Shown: piece after piece, positions 10,176 to 20,790 of the stretch | Layout of the letters: every line of letters starts with the position of its first letter | Position numbering within the stretch: the stretch's first letter is position 1 | DNA from: Chara braunii | Taxonomy: Eukaryota > Streptophyta > Charophyceae > Charales > Characeae | NCBI GenBank assembly: GCA_003427395.1 | Contig: BFEA01000186.1 | Coordinates: forward strand, 707,162-740,855 | Reading direction: 5' to 3' | DNA length: 33,694 bases | Program-made: the position numbers and the translations under genes | Notes under the pieces: model-generated | What the model saw: only the letters and a program-made list of their open reading frames with translations | What the model was told of the DNA's origin: nothing | Databases searched by the model: none

Positions 10176-10256
10176 CCCGCTTGTGAATCAGGACAACCTG
10201 ATCTGACACAAGCGCGGGGACAATCGAAGATCGATTGATTGATTGATTGATTAGTC

Positions 10257-10299
<43 letters not shown>

Positions 10300-11131
10300 A
10301 GGACACACTAATTAGTCCCCAAAATCGCAGATTTTTTACCTAACTGCCGAAATTGAAATTTTTTCTTTTTGGATTTCATTTTCCCGCTATTTCCATTTGT
10401 GGAAACTCGCAATAGCGCAGCATCTGAAAGTTTCGTTTTTCTTTCCTTTTTATGAAATTCGAAATTCCGGTGCTGGAGGTCCGAAAATATTGCGATTTTT
10501 TTTTCGATTCATCTTTTCCTTCGCATATTCTCGTTAATTCGAAATTCCGAAAATTTTTCTGAAATTCGTGATTTCAAACTTATTTTCAATTTTTTTTTTG
10601 TTTTTCCGGGGGTAACGGAAATTTTGAAATTTGACCGTTATTCCCAGATTCGGAAATCATATTTTTTACGGGAAAATTACTCTGCAGTCATTTGTTTCAA
10701 AACTGTGCATACTCTCATTTGAGAAAGTCCGAATTTCTTTATGCTTCGGAATTCTCCGAACTTGCGGATTTTTTTTTTTTTCCCCAGTTCAGTTTTTATC
10801 ATCTCCATTCGTTATTTTCTTTTCTTAACGGTCTGAAATTCGATTTTTTTTCTCGAATTACCTGTTGTGGGGAAACATAGGAGACCTACCGAACTTGCAA
10901 TCGAGAAATTTTATTAATTTATTTTTATTTATTTTCTCGAAATTTTCACAAAGTTCCAACTTTTCATTTTTGATTAGTGGCTCCTTGTCTGGGCGATTCA
11001 CTCGATTTCCCCACTCCCCACCTCTCCCTCCCAACTCCTTATCCTCTTCTTCTTGCTCAACTGCCCATCAGTTCTGGCCACAGCCTTGGTAAGTGCCTAC
11101 TTCGGCAGGCCACGTCAGCCACGCGCGGCGC
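10176..11131 (+). other. E2 leader with (GATT)n repeat
   Basis: Untranslated leader. A GATT tetranucleotide repeat runs at about 10229-10300, and an A/T-rich stretch (10320-10990) with repeated GAAATTCG-like phrases follows. No gene is seen. Confidence 0.7.
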
Positions 11132-12525
11132 ATGACCTTGCTCACTCGTTCACAGACAGCAGGGATGGATCAGAAAGCCGGCGAGACTGACGAGGCCTAC
11201 GAGACACGTTTGGCGGCCATAATGGCCGAAAGCAAGCAACGGGCAGAAGCATCAGCAGCAGCACAGAAGAAGAGAGAGGCAGAGGCCAAGAGGCTGCGTC
11301 GGGTAGCCGAAGATCAACGGCAGAAGCACGCAGCAGCAGCAGCAAAGGCCGCCGATGAAGAACGCATACGGCGGCGGGAAATTCTCTTCAAGGAGGAAAC
11401 TGCATTACACGCACAGGCCAAGGATTGGCAAAAGGAGGCCGAGAATGGAGACTCCGTTGACTACGGGACAAGGATTGCTCTCTTGCTCACCCGTGTCACG
11501 GACCTCCTTGCTACTTGCATCGCACAGCAGGAGGACATTCACTCTCTCGACCACGCCAATCAGGCGCTGACCAAGCGCATACAGCAGCTGGAGCAGCGAC
11601 CAGTCGCCACCTCCAGCGTCGGCCCCTCCGACCTCGTTGACCGTGTCAACGTCTTGGAGATAGACGTGGGAACTCTCAAGACCGAGACACAGTTCGAATT
11701 AAAGTTGGACATCCACGATGTCGTCCACACAAACCGGCACGCATACTTAATACTCCCGGTCAGGAGGTGCATGCCAAGCATGGCTGGACAACATGTTGTC
11801 CGCACATGCATGTACAGTCTCCGAGTTACACAACTTCATCACCTGGGCCTATCTCACGGCGGCATGGAAGAAGCGTTTCCAAGTGGAACCGCCCGAGCAT
11901 CAGGCGAAAGCTGCTGACATTCTCACAGAACAGCATGCCAAGCGGAGACTGGATATCTGAGTTCCAAGGCCTGGCAAGCACGCCCAAGCTGCCGCTGAAC
12001 TTCGACGGCATCAAGCTTTACTTCATCAAGAGGTTGTGCACAGCGTTGCAAAATGCGTTAACTCAGGTCGCTGAGAACCTCAACACAAGTGAGGAACTCT
12101 TCAACAAGGCCGCGCAGATCATTGTGACGAACTTGGAAGCCAAGAACATTGGCCGTTCGTCGACAACTGGCCAGGGCGCGTATCAGCATCGGCCGAAAGT
12201 GGCCATGGTTGCGGCAGCAACGCCAAGCGACCCTTCAACTTCAAACGAGGCTGCCTCGTCTAACGAGGGAGACAGACTAGCAGCTGCCCAAAATGGTGGC
12301 CGGGGCGCCAAAGGACGAGGACGCGGCAAAACGAAGACAAACACCACTTCTTTTGGGCCCGGACAAGCAGCTCCAGCTCAAGAACCTTGGACGCAATACG
12401 GGCTGACGAAGCGCGGGTATCGCGTGCGCAGCAAGTACCATTATTGTTTGTGGTGCAACTGCTCGGCACATGAGACCGTGAACTGTCCCACGAAAGCCAA
12501 GGGGCCCGCTCAGTCGGAAAAGTGA
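11132..12525 (+). pseudogene. E2 Gag (coiled coil, capsid remnant, CCHC zinc knuckle)
   Basis: The first ATG is at 11132 (MTLLTRSQTAGMDQK). The N-terminal 150 or so residues are rich in A, K, E, R and Q and look like a long coiled coil. This frame loses sense at about 11690-11720, and a second frame carries the rest to the TGA at 12523. It includes PLNFDGIKLYFIKRL (capsid-like), a G/R-rich basic stretch (GGRGAKGRGRG) and a CCHC knuckle at 12445-12486, C-LW-C-NCSA-H-ETVN-C, typical of nucleocapsid RNA binding. In an intact element Gag would form the virus-like particle. At least one frameshift, and perhaps a deletion at 11690-11900, breaks it. Confidence 0.8.
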
Positions 12526-13350
12526 GCACCGCCGAGAGTGATGCGACGACACTCTCGACGCCTTCGAAACCGGTTGTCGTACGGGTGACCTCCCTCGGTT
12601 CCGGGGCACAGGCGGAAGTCGTAAGTCCTCCCATTCTTCATTCTTTTGAGGACTATGCTGCCCGGCTCGTACCTTCGCTGAATTCACGAGCCCAAGGACA
12701 CGATGTACGTGCGGTTTCTTCTCCAATCGGAAGCAGCAACATTGAGTCGTCTTCAAGTGGACCTTCACGGGATTCGGCGCGCGCGTTCAACATACTTGAA
12801 CCCGTTGACGCCCGAGGATTTTGCATGGCTCCCTCTCCCATCCACCGGCTGCTTACCGGAGCCGCAATGCGCAGCACTTAGCGCTCATCTACATACATAC
12901 CTAGCCTTCTATGCACCACCAACTTCGCCAACGGAGGACGAAGTCGCGGTAGGGAACATTCTTGCGTACGTTAGCAAGGTGGCCCGCGAGTTTCGCACAC
13001 AGCGGTACGACGACAACAACGCACCGCTCCTTTATGTCCGCATCCAAGTTGGGCAAGCATCCTGCAGCGCTTTGCTGGATAGCAGCGTGACTCACAATTT
13101 CATTAGCCAGTCCTTTATGCAAAGGGCCGGCCTTGGACCACAAGTTCGAAGGAAGGCACACCCTATGGCGATCAAGCTGGCGGACGGTAGGACGCAACAA
13201 CTCCTTGATCGCTACATCGAGGCCGTACCAGTCTATTTTGCACCTCATGCATGCGAACCAGTGACGTTTGACGTCTTGGACACGGACTTCGACATCATTT
13301 TGGGCATGCCTTGGCTTGCAAGTGCAGATCACACGGTCAACTTCCATCGG
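12526..13350 (+). pseudogene. E2 Pol N-terminus: aspartic protease, interrupted by E3
   Basis: The frame overlapping the end of Gag (VSTAESDATTL onward) runs to about 12710. A frameshift then moves the coding sense to the frame ending at the E3 junction. The retropepsin signature is at 13069-13110: ALLDSSVTHNFISQSF. The catalytic Asp is kept, but the Gly of the D-S-G triad is Ser (codon 13084-13086). The second conserved block FDIILGMPWLASADHTVNFH ends beside the insertion. The coding sense resumes about 7.4 kb downstream (20791). The phase change between Gag and Pol suggests the parent used frameshifting, which cannot be proven from one decayed copy. Confidence 0.8.
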
Positions 13351-13660
13351 TGTAGCGGACCTGTGGTTGGCCTGTGAGACCAGCCCCTTGGCCTGTTCTC
13401 ACAGGCCTGTGTTCTATTCAGGGCAGTCCAGTCCAGGCCGGTACCTCTGTCGGTACCCACCAGTCTAGCCTAGTCCCGTCAGTCCACTGGGGTATACCCC
13501 AACAGTTGTCTGTTTTCTGCCTCATTCTACACTTGCACGATTTTGGAGTACGTGCATTGGAGTCTTGTGTGGGAGCTGCGCTGTGCCATCTCGCTCCTCC
13601 CTCATCCTCCATCTCCATCATCATCCCAGGCGGAGCACCACACCTGGTGGGTCCTCTACA
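13351..13660 (+). repeat. E3 5' LTR (single, 310 bp)
   Basis: It starts TGTAGCGGACC and ends GTCCTCTACA, with perfect 5-bp inverted tips (TGTAG/CTACA), and is followed after one base by a PBS. It is short compared with the LTRs of E1 and E2. Its partner LTR is missing. Confidence 0.85.
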
Positions 13661-13661
13661 T

Positions 13662-13673
13662 TGGTATCGGAGC
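13662..13673 (+). other. E3 primer binding site (variant)
   Basis: TGGTATCGGAGC, one base after the LTR end. It carries the same A-to-G difference from the standard initiator tRNA-Met PBS as in E2, while downstream bases differ between the two elements. Confidence 0.87.
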
Positions 13674-14062
13674 GGGAACGTTCCCCGCTCCCACCCACCA
13701 CCCCGTACAACTGGGAAAACAACAAAACCCGACAGGTGGGTTTTTGGCTGTTTCCAGGCTCGTTTTCGTGGAAAATTAGGGAAAAAACAAGCTGCAGCAG
13801 GAAGTGACACGTGGCGAAAAAAGCATGTGTCACCACGAGCACGCACGCAAGCGCCACGACCAAGGCCGCCGCATGCGCGCGCGCGCCACGTGCCCACGCT
13901 GCCTCGCCCCGCCCCGCTCCCGGATTATAATATCAAGATCCGGGATGCTGCTGCTGCTGGGCTTGCGCGTGCGTATACCACTGCCACAACACACTCGCCA
14001 CAGTGTGAGTATGAACTTATACAGCGGCACACTGCTGTTGAAGAGTTGTGTGCCGGCTATCT

Positions 14063-14096
<34 letters not shown>

Positions 14097-15555
14097 GGCT
14101 GCTGCCGTCTGTGCACGTGGCCACCTGCAGTGCCATGTGGCAGCTTGCTGTGGCCTTGAAGACCCCCTATTGTTTCAGGGGCTGCTCTACTGTGGTGAGG
14201 GTTTGCTCACATAGCATACCCTGGATCTGCTGGTAGGGGCTGATCAAGATCTCAGCCCCCCTTCCTCCTCCAGTTGGCTGCTGCAGTGAAGGCCAGGACC
14301 CTCCTGGTCTTGGTATACCTTGTGCCCTTGGAGACTCCAAGGGCAAGGTATCATCTCTCTCCCCCCTCTCTCTACTAACCCACCTTCCCTACCTCTCCTC
14401 TCTCCTCTTACCCACCTCTCTCTTTCCCCCACCTTCCAGTGCCTCTTTTCCCTCCTCTTTTTACCTTCCCCACCCCACCTTTTCTCCCACCACCCATTCT
14501 TTACTCTCTTTTCTTCATTTATTTTCTTTCTTTCCTCCTTTTCTCTTTGCTTCTTGATCCCTGTCCACCTTTCCCCATCCCTCCTCTCCCCCAACGACCA
14601 CCACATCATCCCCCTACCTCCCATTTCCATATTTTTCTCTCTCCCACCCATTTCTCTCTTCTCTCCTTCACCTTTTCATCCCCCTTTCCCCCAACTTCGA
14701 AAATTTCTGTGTTTTGAACTTTCCTTTTTCTTCTTTTTATCTTCTCTTGATTTATATTTCCTCTCTTTTCCAAAAAAAAATCGAATTATCTTATTCCGCA
14801 CCCTCTTTTCTGATTTTCTGATTTATTTCATTTTCTTTTCTTTAATCTGAAAATTCGATTTTTTTTACGGCAACCCTAAATCTGATTAGGTGTTAGTCTT
14901 TCTTGCTTTCGGCACACGTTTTGACCCCGTGGGGGTGACGAAGTGCTGCCAAAATTTTTGAAAAATCAGATACCCCATCTCTCTCCACCTCCTCACCCAC
15001 TCATTTACTTTTATTTATTTTCTGAAATTTTTTATTTGCGGCAGTTTGAAACGTAGTGTGCTTATCTTGGTCTCTCCTTTCCCCTTGGCACATTCTTGAC
15101 CCCATGGGGGGTAGGGAAAGTTGCCGAAAATTTCAAACGAATAAATATTATTTTTATTTTCTCATTTTGTCTACTTCTTCCCTCAATTATTTTTATTATT
15201 TATTTTCTTTTGTTTTTCTCTTGAAATCTCGCTGCTTATTTATTTTTCTCCCGCCTTCTCCCCATATGCTTGCTATTTTATTTTCTTGATTAGGTCACCG
15301 GTACCCTACCCTAACCACTTAAACTCCGATTAGGGTTTTCTTAGGGTTTTGCTAGGGTTTAGGGTTCTTCAACCCCCCCCCCCCTACTCCCCCTTCCTAT
15401 TAGGGCACCCTGGACCCGAACCACCCCTACCCCTTTGACGGCGCCCGCGCCAGCCTTGCTAGCGTCGTCCGCCGCTTTCTATCGCGGACCCCCCCCTACG
15501 CCCTCCGCTCACGCGGACCTCCTCTGGCCCCTCCAGTTCGGCCCGTCACCTCCCC
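13674..15555 (+). other. E3 leader: pyrimidine tract, poly-C, telomere-like repeats
   Basis: An unusually long (about 1.9 kb) leader with no convincing gene. From left to right it holds a GC-rich CACGC/GCGCGC stretch (about 13800-13920), 31 consecutive C at 14064-14094, a strongly pyrimidine-biased tract (about 14340-14720), an A/T-rich part with GAAAATTC-like phrases (14720-15290), telomere-like TTAGGGTTT units (15339-15366) and a 12-C run at 15373-15384. Open frames across the pyrimidine tract reflect base bias, not coding. Confidence 0.75.
14064..14094. repeat. Poly-C run (31 C)
   Basis: Thirty-one consecutive C followed by GGGG. Length in an assembly is unreliable for such homopolymers. 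The opposite strand is a G tract able to form quadruplex structure. Confidence 0.9.
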
Positions 15556-17598
15556 ATGGCCGACGGTGTGTCACACGCCGCCGACGCGGCGACGACCACG
15601 ACACCGGGCTCCACACCCGTGCCGGCGGACCAGGGCCATCAGCCCCAGGGGGATCTGCACACCCTCATCACCTCCCTCCTTACGCCCATTCAAGCACAAC
15701 TCGCGATCCTCGCGCCCTTACAGGCGCAAGTGGCGACCCTTGCCGCCGGCATGCAGCAACTCCAGGACGCTGTCTGCCCTTCATCTCCTGGCTCCCAGTC
15801 CGGGTCCCTCGTCCTTCGACAGGGTGGCCACGGCGGAGCTTCCTCCTCTGCTGCCCCCGACCCGGCCATCTTGATGACTGTCCACGCGCCTAGCACGACG
15901 GCCGCCACGAGCCAGGCCCTCCCTCAGTCTACGGGGGCACCCGCCCAGATTCCGGTCACTACGGCCACGGGACCACAACCCGCTACCATGGTCTCAGCTT
16001 TTCCGGGTGCCCCGCTTCTCCCTCCCCTTCACACGACCGCAGCGCCACCTGGCTCTCCCCCCTCTGGGATGCCCCGCACCGCTTGTGCGTCCACTTCCTC
16101 CACTCTTCCTCGTGCCACTCCTCGCTCGATCCACGTCCAACGTCTCGAGGACGAGCTTGCCCAGATCCGGGGCGACCTCGCCCTCTTACGCCTTCAGCCA
16201 CCCCCACCCTCACAGGTGGCCGCGCCTTCGGGCGCACCTCCTCCTTCCTCTACCCTTCCTTCCATGCAGGCTCGCTTCCCTCATCCTGCACCCTATCCAG
16301 CCCCATCCTACCTTCTTCCTGTTCCCCCGGTTGTTGCGACCTCTTCTACCGCAGCTCCCTCGCAGCTTGCCGCTGTTGCCCCCGCCGCTCCCCCATGCGG
16401 CCCGGGCGCACAGTCAGTTGCGCCCCTTTCCCCAGGACCTGGGCCGACTTACTCAGCCGTGGCACAGACCTCTGCTCCTCGATCCCCTCGCTGCCAAAAC
16501 GGCGGCGCACCACTCGTCCGCTTGGCGGACATTGCCTTGTACGACGGTACAGGGATACGCGTGTCTCGGTGGCTGCAGTCTGCCACCCGCACGCTTCAGC
16601 TCATGGGAGCCACACCCGACACGCGGGTGGGTCACCTCTCCACGCGCCTGCGCGGCGGTCCTTTCGAGGCCTGGGACGATTTCTACGCGCACTCCCTTCG
16701 TGCGGGTCGGACTCCGACCTTCATGGATTTCCACGTGTTCCTCGAGGATCGCTTTGGGGCCCGACACGATGTGACTGACGCCTTCAAGCGTGTCGTCACT
16801 ACACGCTGGTCCGACTCTGGTGGCGCTGCCGGCCTGGATCGCCACATCCAGGTCTTTCAAGACGCCCGCCTCATTTGTGACGTGGCGTTCCTCCTCGATG
16901 TTGCCCTTATCGATCGTTTCTTGGCCAACCTTCCGCTCGAGTATCGCTCCGAGTTATGGCGGTACGATTTCACATCGGCCCCGCAGGCTTACGAGGCCGC
17001 CAGGAACCATCAATGGATGTGGGCCCGTCTTCACCCCGCCTCCTCCTCCTAGCCTCAGCTCACCGACTATGGCTCCTCCTCTCACGGCACTTCCCTGCGT
17101 CGTTCCCCTTTCCGCGGTCGCCCCGGCCGTTCCGCGCAGCAGGGCCACCGCTTCTCGCGCCGCTTCAGCCCGCTCGAGTATGGTGAGCAGAACGTTGTTG
17201 CCCCGCTGTCGCCCGAGGGTGACCATAGCGACGACCTCGACCTCGGCGAGGCTGTCCACCACCACCCGGAGGACACTACTCTCCATATGGCCGAGCGCCT
17301 CCAGCTCATCCTCTCCGCCCTTTCCAGGGCACGCAGCCGCCCCGGTCACGCTGGCACGTCGCCCCCCGAGGTCCCTCAGCAGGACCTCCCTCAGGGCTTT
17401 GTCTCTCCTCGCGGTGTCCTTTCCGCCGAGGAGCGCGCGGCCATTTTGGGTCGGCGTGGGTGTTTGCGATGCCGCCAGGACGGTCACACCTCGCGGTGCC
17501 CTTACACCACCGCCCTCGATCGCCACTACGTTGACCTTTCCTGCCAGCGGCGTGCTTCGTCCCCCCCCGGCGCCTCGCATCCCCGCGGCGCCTCCTAG
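15556..17598 (+). pseudogene. E3 Gag (capsid plus CCHC-like knuckle), one in-frame TAG
   Basis: Starts with ATG in a CCATGG context (MADGVSHAADA). Residues 1-320 are low-complexity, rich in P, A, S and T, with one helical stretch (RLEDELAQIRGDLALLRL, about residue 195). Residues about 323-495 are a retrotransposon capsid domain with LADIALYDGTGIRVSRWLQ, LRGGPFEAWDDF and FLANLPLEYRSELW. A TAG at 17050-17052 ends this part, but the same frame continues open to TAG 17596-17598. The distal part has RSPFRGRPGRS and the zinc knuckle C-LR-C-RQDG-H-TSR-C (17461-17499), whose last spacing is three residues rather than the usual four. Gag would form particles and bind RNA. The internal TAG is probably a decay mutation (CAG to TAG). 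Confidence 0.88.
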
Positions 17599-17600
17599 CC

Positions 17601-18683
17601 ATGGTGCATTGTACACCTGCGCCCTCCTCAGTAGTCGGCTTCCCGACATCCCCGTCACGGTTTGCCCCTCTTGCTACTGGAGTTGAGGTCTCGCAAGACC
17701 CGACAGAGTATACTCAACCCTCTGTCGCAGTACCGTCTGCGCCTCCGCAGACCACCGTCTCCCCTCCTTCCCCGTCGCGACTACCGACGCGTCGAGCCAT
17801 TCGCTCAACCCGTTGCAACGAGCAGCTTGCGACTCGCGAGGATGTTGTGTCCTCTCTTCTGGACTTGAGCATGCTCCAGGCTCGTCAAGAACGACTCACC
17901 CTCCAGGTCGCTGCACTGCGCCGCCTTCTCGCCATCCTCTCTGACCCTGATCGCACCCTCCCGATCATCCCCGTACGACTGGGGACCTCCACTAGGGTGT
18001 ACTCAGCGCTGTGGGATTCCGGTTCTCAGGGCGACTTCATTCACCCACGTGTGGTGAAAGAAGCCCGCTTGCCCACGACAGGGTCTCCGACTCCCATCTC
18101 CGTCACCCTAGGGGATGACAAGACCCAACGCTTCTTCGATCAGACGGTCACCGACCTCCCTTTCTTCCTCACTCTCGAGGCGAATGATCGTCCCACGGCG
18201 TCTCGTCGCCACCGCTCCTCCGCACATTTCGATGTGATGGAGACGGGGTACGACTTCATTCTCGGTACTCCGTGGTCTCGTCGGTTCCGCAGCACCGAGG
18301 CTGATTGGGCGACCAACACTCTCGTTCTCAAAACGAAGTGTGGACAGACGTATCGCGTACCTTTCATAGGTACCACTGCAACACCACGCCCCGATCCTCC
18401 TCCCTCGGAGCCTTCCGTGCCCACACCATCTCCTTCTATCACTGTCACCTCGCCTCGGCAGTTCGCCCACTTCACCCGACAGGACGACGTCACCTTCTTT
18501 ATGGTGAACGTGATGGATCTCTTACACTATGATCCACCCTGTCCCGATGCCGAGCTCATCCCTCTGGAGCCAGATCCTCCTTCTATCTCCATGGTTCCCA
18601 TTTCTACTTCCCACTCTCTGCCGTCTGTCGAGTCCACCCCGCTGTCGCGCGATGATGCTGACACTGAGGAACTCGCACGATAG
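17601..18683 (+). pseudogene. E3 Pol N-terminus: aspartic protease
   Basis: The frame opens with ATG two bases after the gag stop, again in CCATGG, and in a different phase from gag. Residues about 85-115 form a Leu/Arg-rich helix (LLDLSMLQARQERLTLQVA). The protease motif is RVYSALWDSGSQGDFIHP (about 17993-18046) with an intact D-S-G triad, and the second block is GYDFILGTPWSRRF. The tail (HFTRQDDVTFFMVNV) links to RT. A TAG at 18681-18683 ends the frame, yet the same phase continues directly into RT (ADLEPAVRDLIREYHDVFP), so this is one interrupted polyprotein. The protease would cleave Gag-Pol. Confidence 0.87.
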
Positions 18684-20095
18684 ACGGCTGACCTGGAGCC
18701 TGCAGTTCGTGACCTCATTCGAGAGTACCACGACGTTTTCCCATCGTCGTTCTCGTACGCCGGCATCCCACCGATGCGCGACGTCGAGCACTCCATCCAG
18801 CTTGTGCCTGACTATCTTGTTCACCACCAGGCACCCTACAGACTCTCGATCCCCGAGGTCACTGAACTCAAGCGTCAGCTTGAGGAGCTCATGAGACTGG
18901 GTTTCATTAAACCTAGCAACTCCCCGTGGGGTGCACCCGTACTCTTTGCTCGCAAAGCGGATGGAACTCTCTGTCTTTGCATCGACTATCGCGGTCTCAA
19001 CCGCTACACGGTTAAGAACAGCTACCCCATGCCTCGTTCCCATGAGTTGTTCGACCGCCTAGCAGGCAACCGCTTCTTTACGAAGATTGATCTTCGTAGC
19101 GGTTACCATCAGATCCGCGTTGCTGCAGAGGAGCAGCCGAAGACAGCATTCCGATCGCGCTTTGGCCACTACGAGTTTACGGTGATGCCATTCGGCCTCA
19201 CCAACGCACCCGCTAACTTCCAGAGGGCGATGAACGACATCTTTAGGGACATCCTGGAGCAGTACATTCTCGTCTACCTCGACGATATTCTGGTCTACAG
19301 TCATATCCTTGAGGAACACCTCAGACACCTCGGCGACGTCCTTGACCACTTGCGCAGACATGGCTTTTACGCCAAGCTGAGCAAGTGCCGCTTTGCCCAA
19401 CACAAAGTGGATTTCTTACGACACTACCTGTCTGACCAGGGTCTCCACATGGACGACACGAAGATCACTGCTATTGCGGAGTGGCCTGTCCCCACATCCG
19501 CCAAGCAGCTTCGCAGTTTCCTAGGCCTTACCAGCTATTATAGTAATTTCATCCAAGGATACGCTAGGTATTCCTACGTCCTTCCCTCCAGGCTCCTCCG
19601 GAAGAACCCGCCCTGGGCTTGGACACCCCTCCACGAGGACGCCTTCCTCGCCCTCAAGAAGGCGGTGACATGCGCACTGGTTCTTCACCTACCCGATTTT
19701 GATCGCCCTTTTATCCTTACCACCGATGGGTCAGACTTTGATGTAGGAGTAGTGCTTTCTCAGATCTTCCCCTCCTCTCCTGATTCCTCTCATCCTCGTA
19801 TCCCTCGCTTCCCACCACCTACCCCTATCACTGCTTCCCGAATGACGCCTACTCGTCCAGCTACCGACGAGCCTTCTATCTCCTCCCATCGTCGAGGACG
19901 GCACTGTCGAGTCTCGCTCAGGTGATTGTCCGATAGCCTTCTACGCCCGCCAGCTTCTACCCATCGAGATAAACTACACTGCTGATGAACGTGAGGTTGT
20001 TGCAGTAGTTTATGCCGCTCGGCACTAGCGTCACTACCTGCACGGGGCACCATTCACTGTGCGCACAGACAACTCTGTTGTCCAGGCTTTTCTGA
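18684..20095 (+). pseudogene. E3 reverse transcriptase and RNase H
   Basis: Continues in the phase of the protease after a TAG. RT motifs in order: LGFIKPSNSPWGAPVLFARK, LCLCIDYRGLNRYTV, FFTKIDLRSGYHQIRV, VMPFGLTNAPANFQRAM, the catalytic ILVYLDDILVYS (about 19267-19300), and the thumb QLRSFLGLTSYYSNF. RNase H starts with PFILTTDGSDFDVGVVLSQ. A frameshift near 19830-19870 follows: one frame ends at TGA 19923-19925, while RNase H sense (CPIAFYARQLLPIEINYTADEREVVAV) continues in another. There a TAG at about 20027 replaces the usual Trp before RHYLHG. Sequence is lost in the N gap at 20096. The RT part itself looks intact. Confidence 0.9.
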
Positions 20096-20210
20096 NNNNN
20101 NNNNNNNNNNNNNNNNNNNNNNNNNNNNNNNNNNNNNNNNNNNNNNNNNNNNNNNNNNNNNNNNNNNNNNNNNNNNNNNNNNNNNNNNNNNNNNNNNNNN
20201 NNNNNNNNNN
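20096..20210. other. Assembly gap (115 N)
   Basis: A run of N inside E3 RNase H. The flanks are the TVRTDNSVVQAFL motif on the left and the end of RNase H (ADALSRRPDHDQEQ) on the right, so roughly the missing middle of the domain should fill it. Confidence 0.99.
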
Positions 20211-20790
20211 TCGCAGATGCCTTATCCCGGCGCCCTGACCACGACCAGGAGCAGATCCAGCTCTCTTCCATCTCGGTCACCACCGTCCACCACTCGGTGA
20301 TCGACGAGTTTCGCACTCAGTACCGCCACTGCCCCGACTATCACGACATCCACGCGACCCTTCGGAGTGGCAAGACCATCCTGAACTACTCTCTCGGGGA
20401 CAACGGTCTTGTGTACTGGCACGGTTCACAGAGCACCAGAGAGCGCCGTATTTGCGTTCCCTCCACTGAACAGCTACGTGTCCAATCAGTAGCAGAGTTC
20501 CATGACCAGGCAGCCGCCGGTCATATGGGCTTCCACAAAACGTTGGCTCGTGTGAGCCGCCTGTACGTCTGGCCGAAGCGCAAGGACTTTGTGAAGGACT
20601 ACGTCGCAGAGTGTTCCACCTGTCAGGAGGTGAACAGTGCGAACCACCTGCGTTATGGTTTGCTCCAGCCTCTTCTTATCCCTGAGGGTTGTTGGCATTC
20701 CATCTCAATGGACTTTATCGGGCCTCTTCGTCCTCCGACCCCCCGCAGTCATGATGCTATCCTGGTCGTCGTCGACCACTTCACGAAGCG
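20211..20790 (+). pseudogene. E3 integrase, N-terminal part only
   Basis: After ADALSRRPDHD the sequence enters integrase. The HHCC zinc-binding domain is seen: FHDQAAAGHMGFHKTLARVS, then CSTC in VAECSTCQEVN. The core begins with the first catalytic Asp in SISMDFIGPL and continues [10 protein letters not shown]. At that point (about 20788-20791) the sequence changes to E2 protease tail in the same frame ([15 protein letters not shown]), giving a chimeric open frame that ends at TAA 20867-20869. The second Asp and the Glu of DD35E are missing, so no active integrase could be made. Confidence 0.88.

Larger units (their letters stand above)
13351..20790 (+). mobile_element. E3: Ty3/gypsy retrotransposon nested in E2, 3' end lost
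   Basis: The left boundary is exact: E2 protease codons end at 13350 and an LTR with TGTAG...CTACA tips begins at 13351. PBS, long leader, gag, protease, RT, RNase H (with an N gap) and the first part of integrase follow. Near 20788-20791 integrase sequence stops and the E2 protease tail resumes, with CGG as microhomology. Integrase C-terminus, polypurine tract, 3' LTR and the second target duplication are all absent. The element is GC-rich compared with E1 and the flanks. No complete second LTR was seen anywhere in the window. Confidence 0.9.

Noticed and set aside
14244-14850. Lys/Glu/Arg-rich (minus) and Pro/Leu/Phe-rich (plus) open frames
   Set aside because: They only translate the pyrimidine/purine tract of the E3 leader.
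16007-17686. Long open frames (230-300 codons) in the other phases of E3 gag, on both strands
   Set aside because: High GC content removes stops in all frames; only the phase with capsid and zinc-knuckle motifs is coding.
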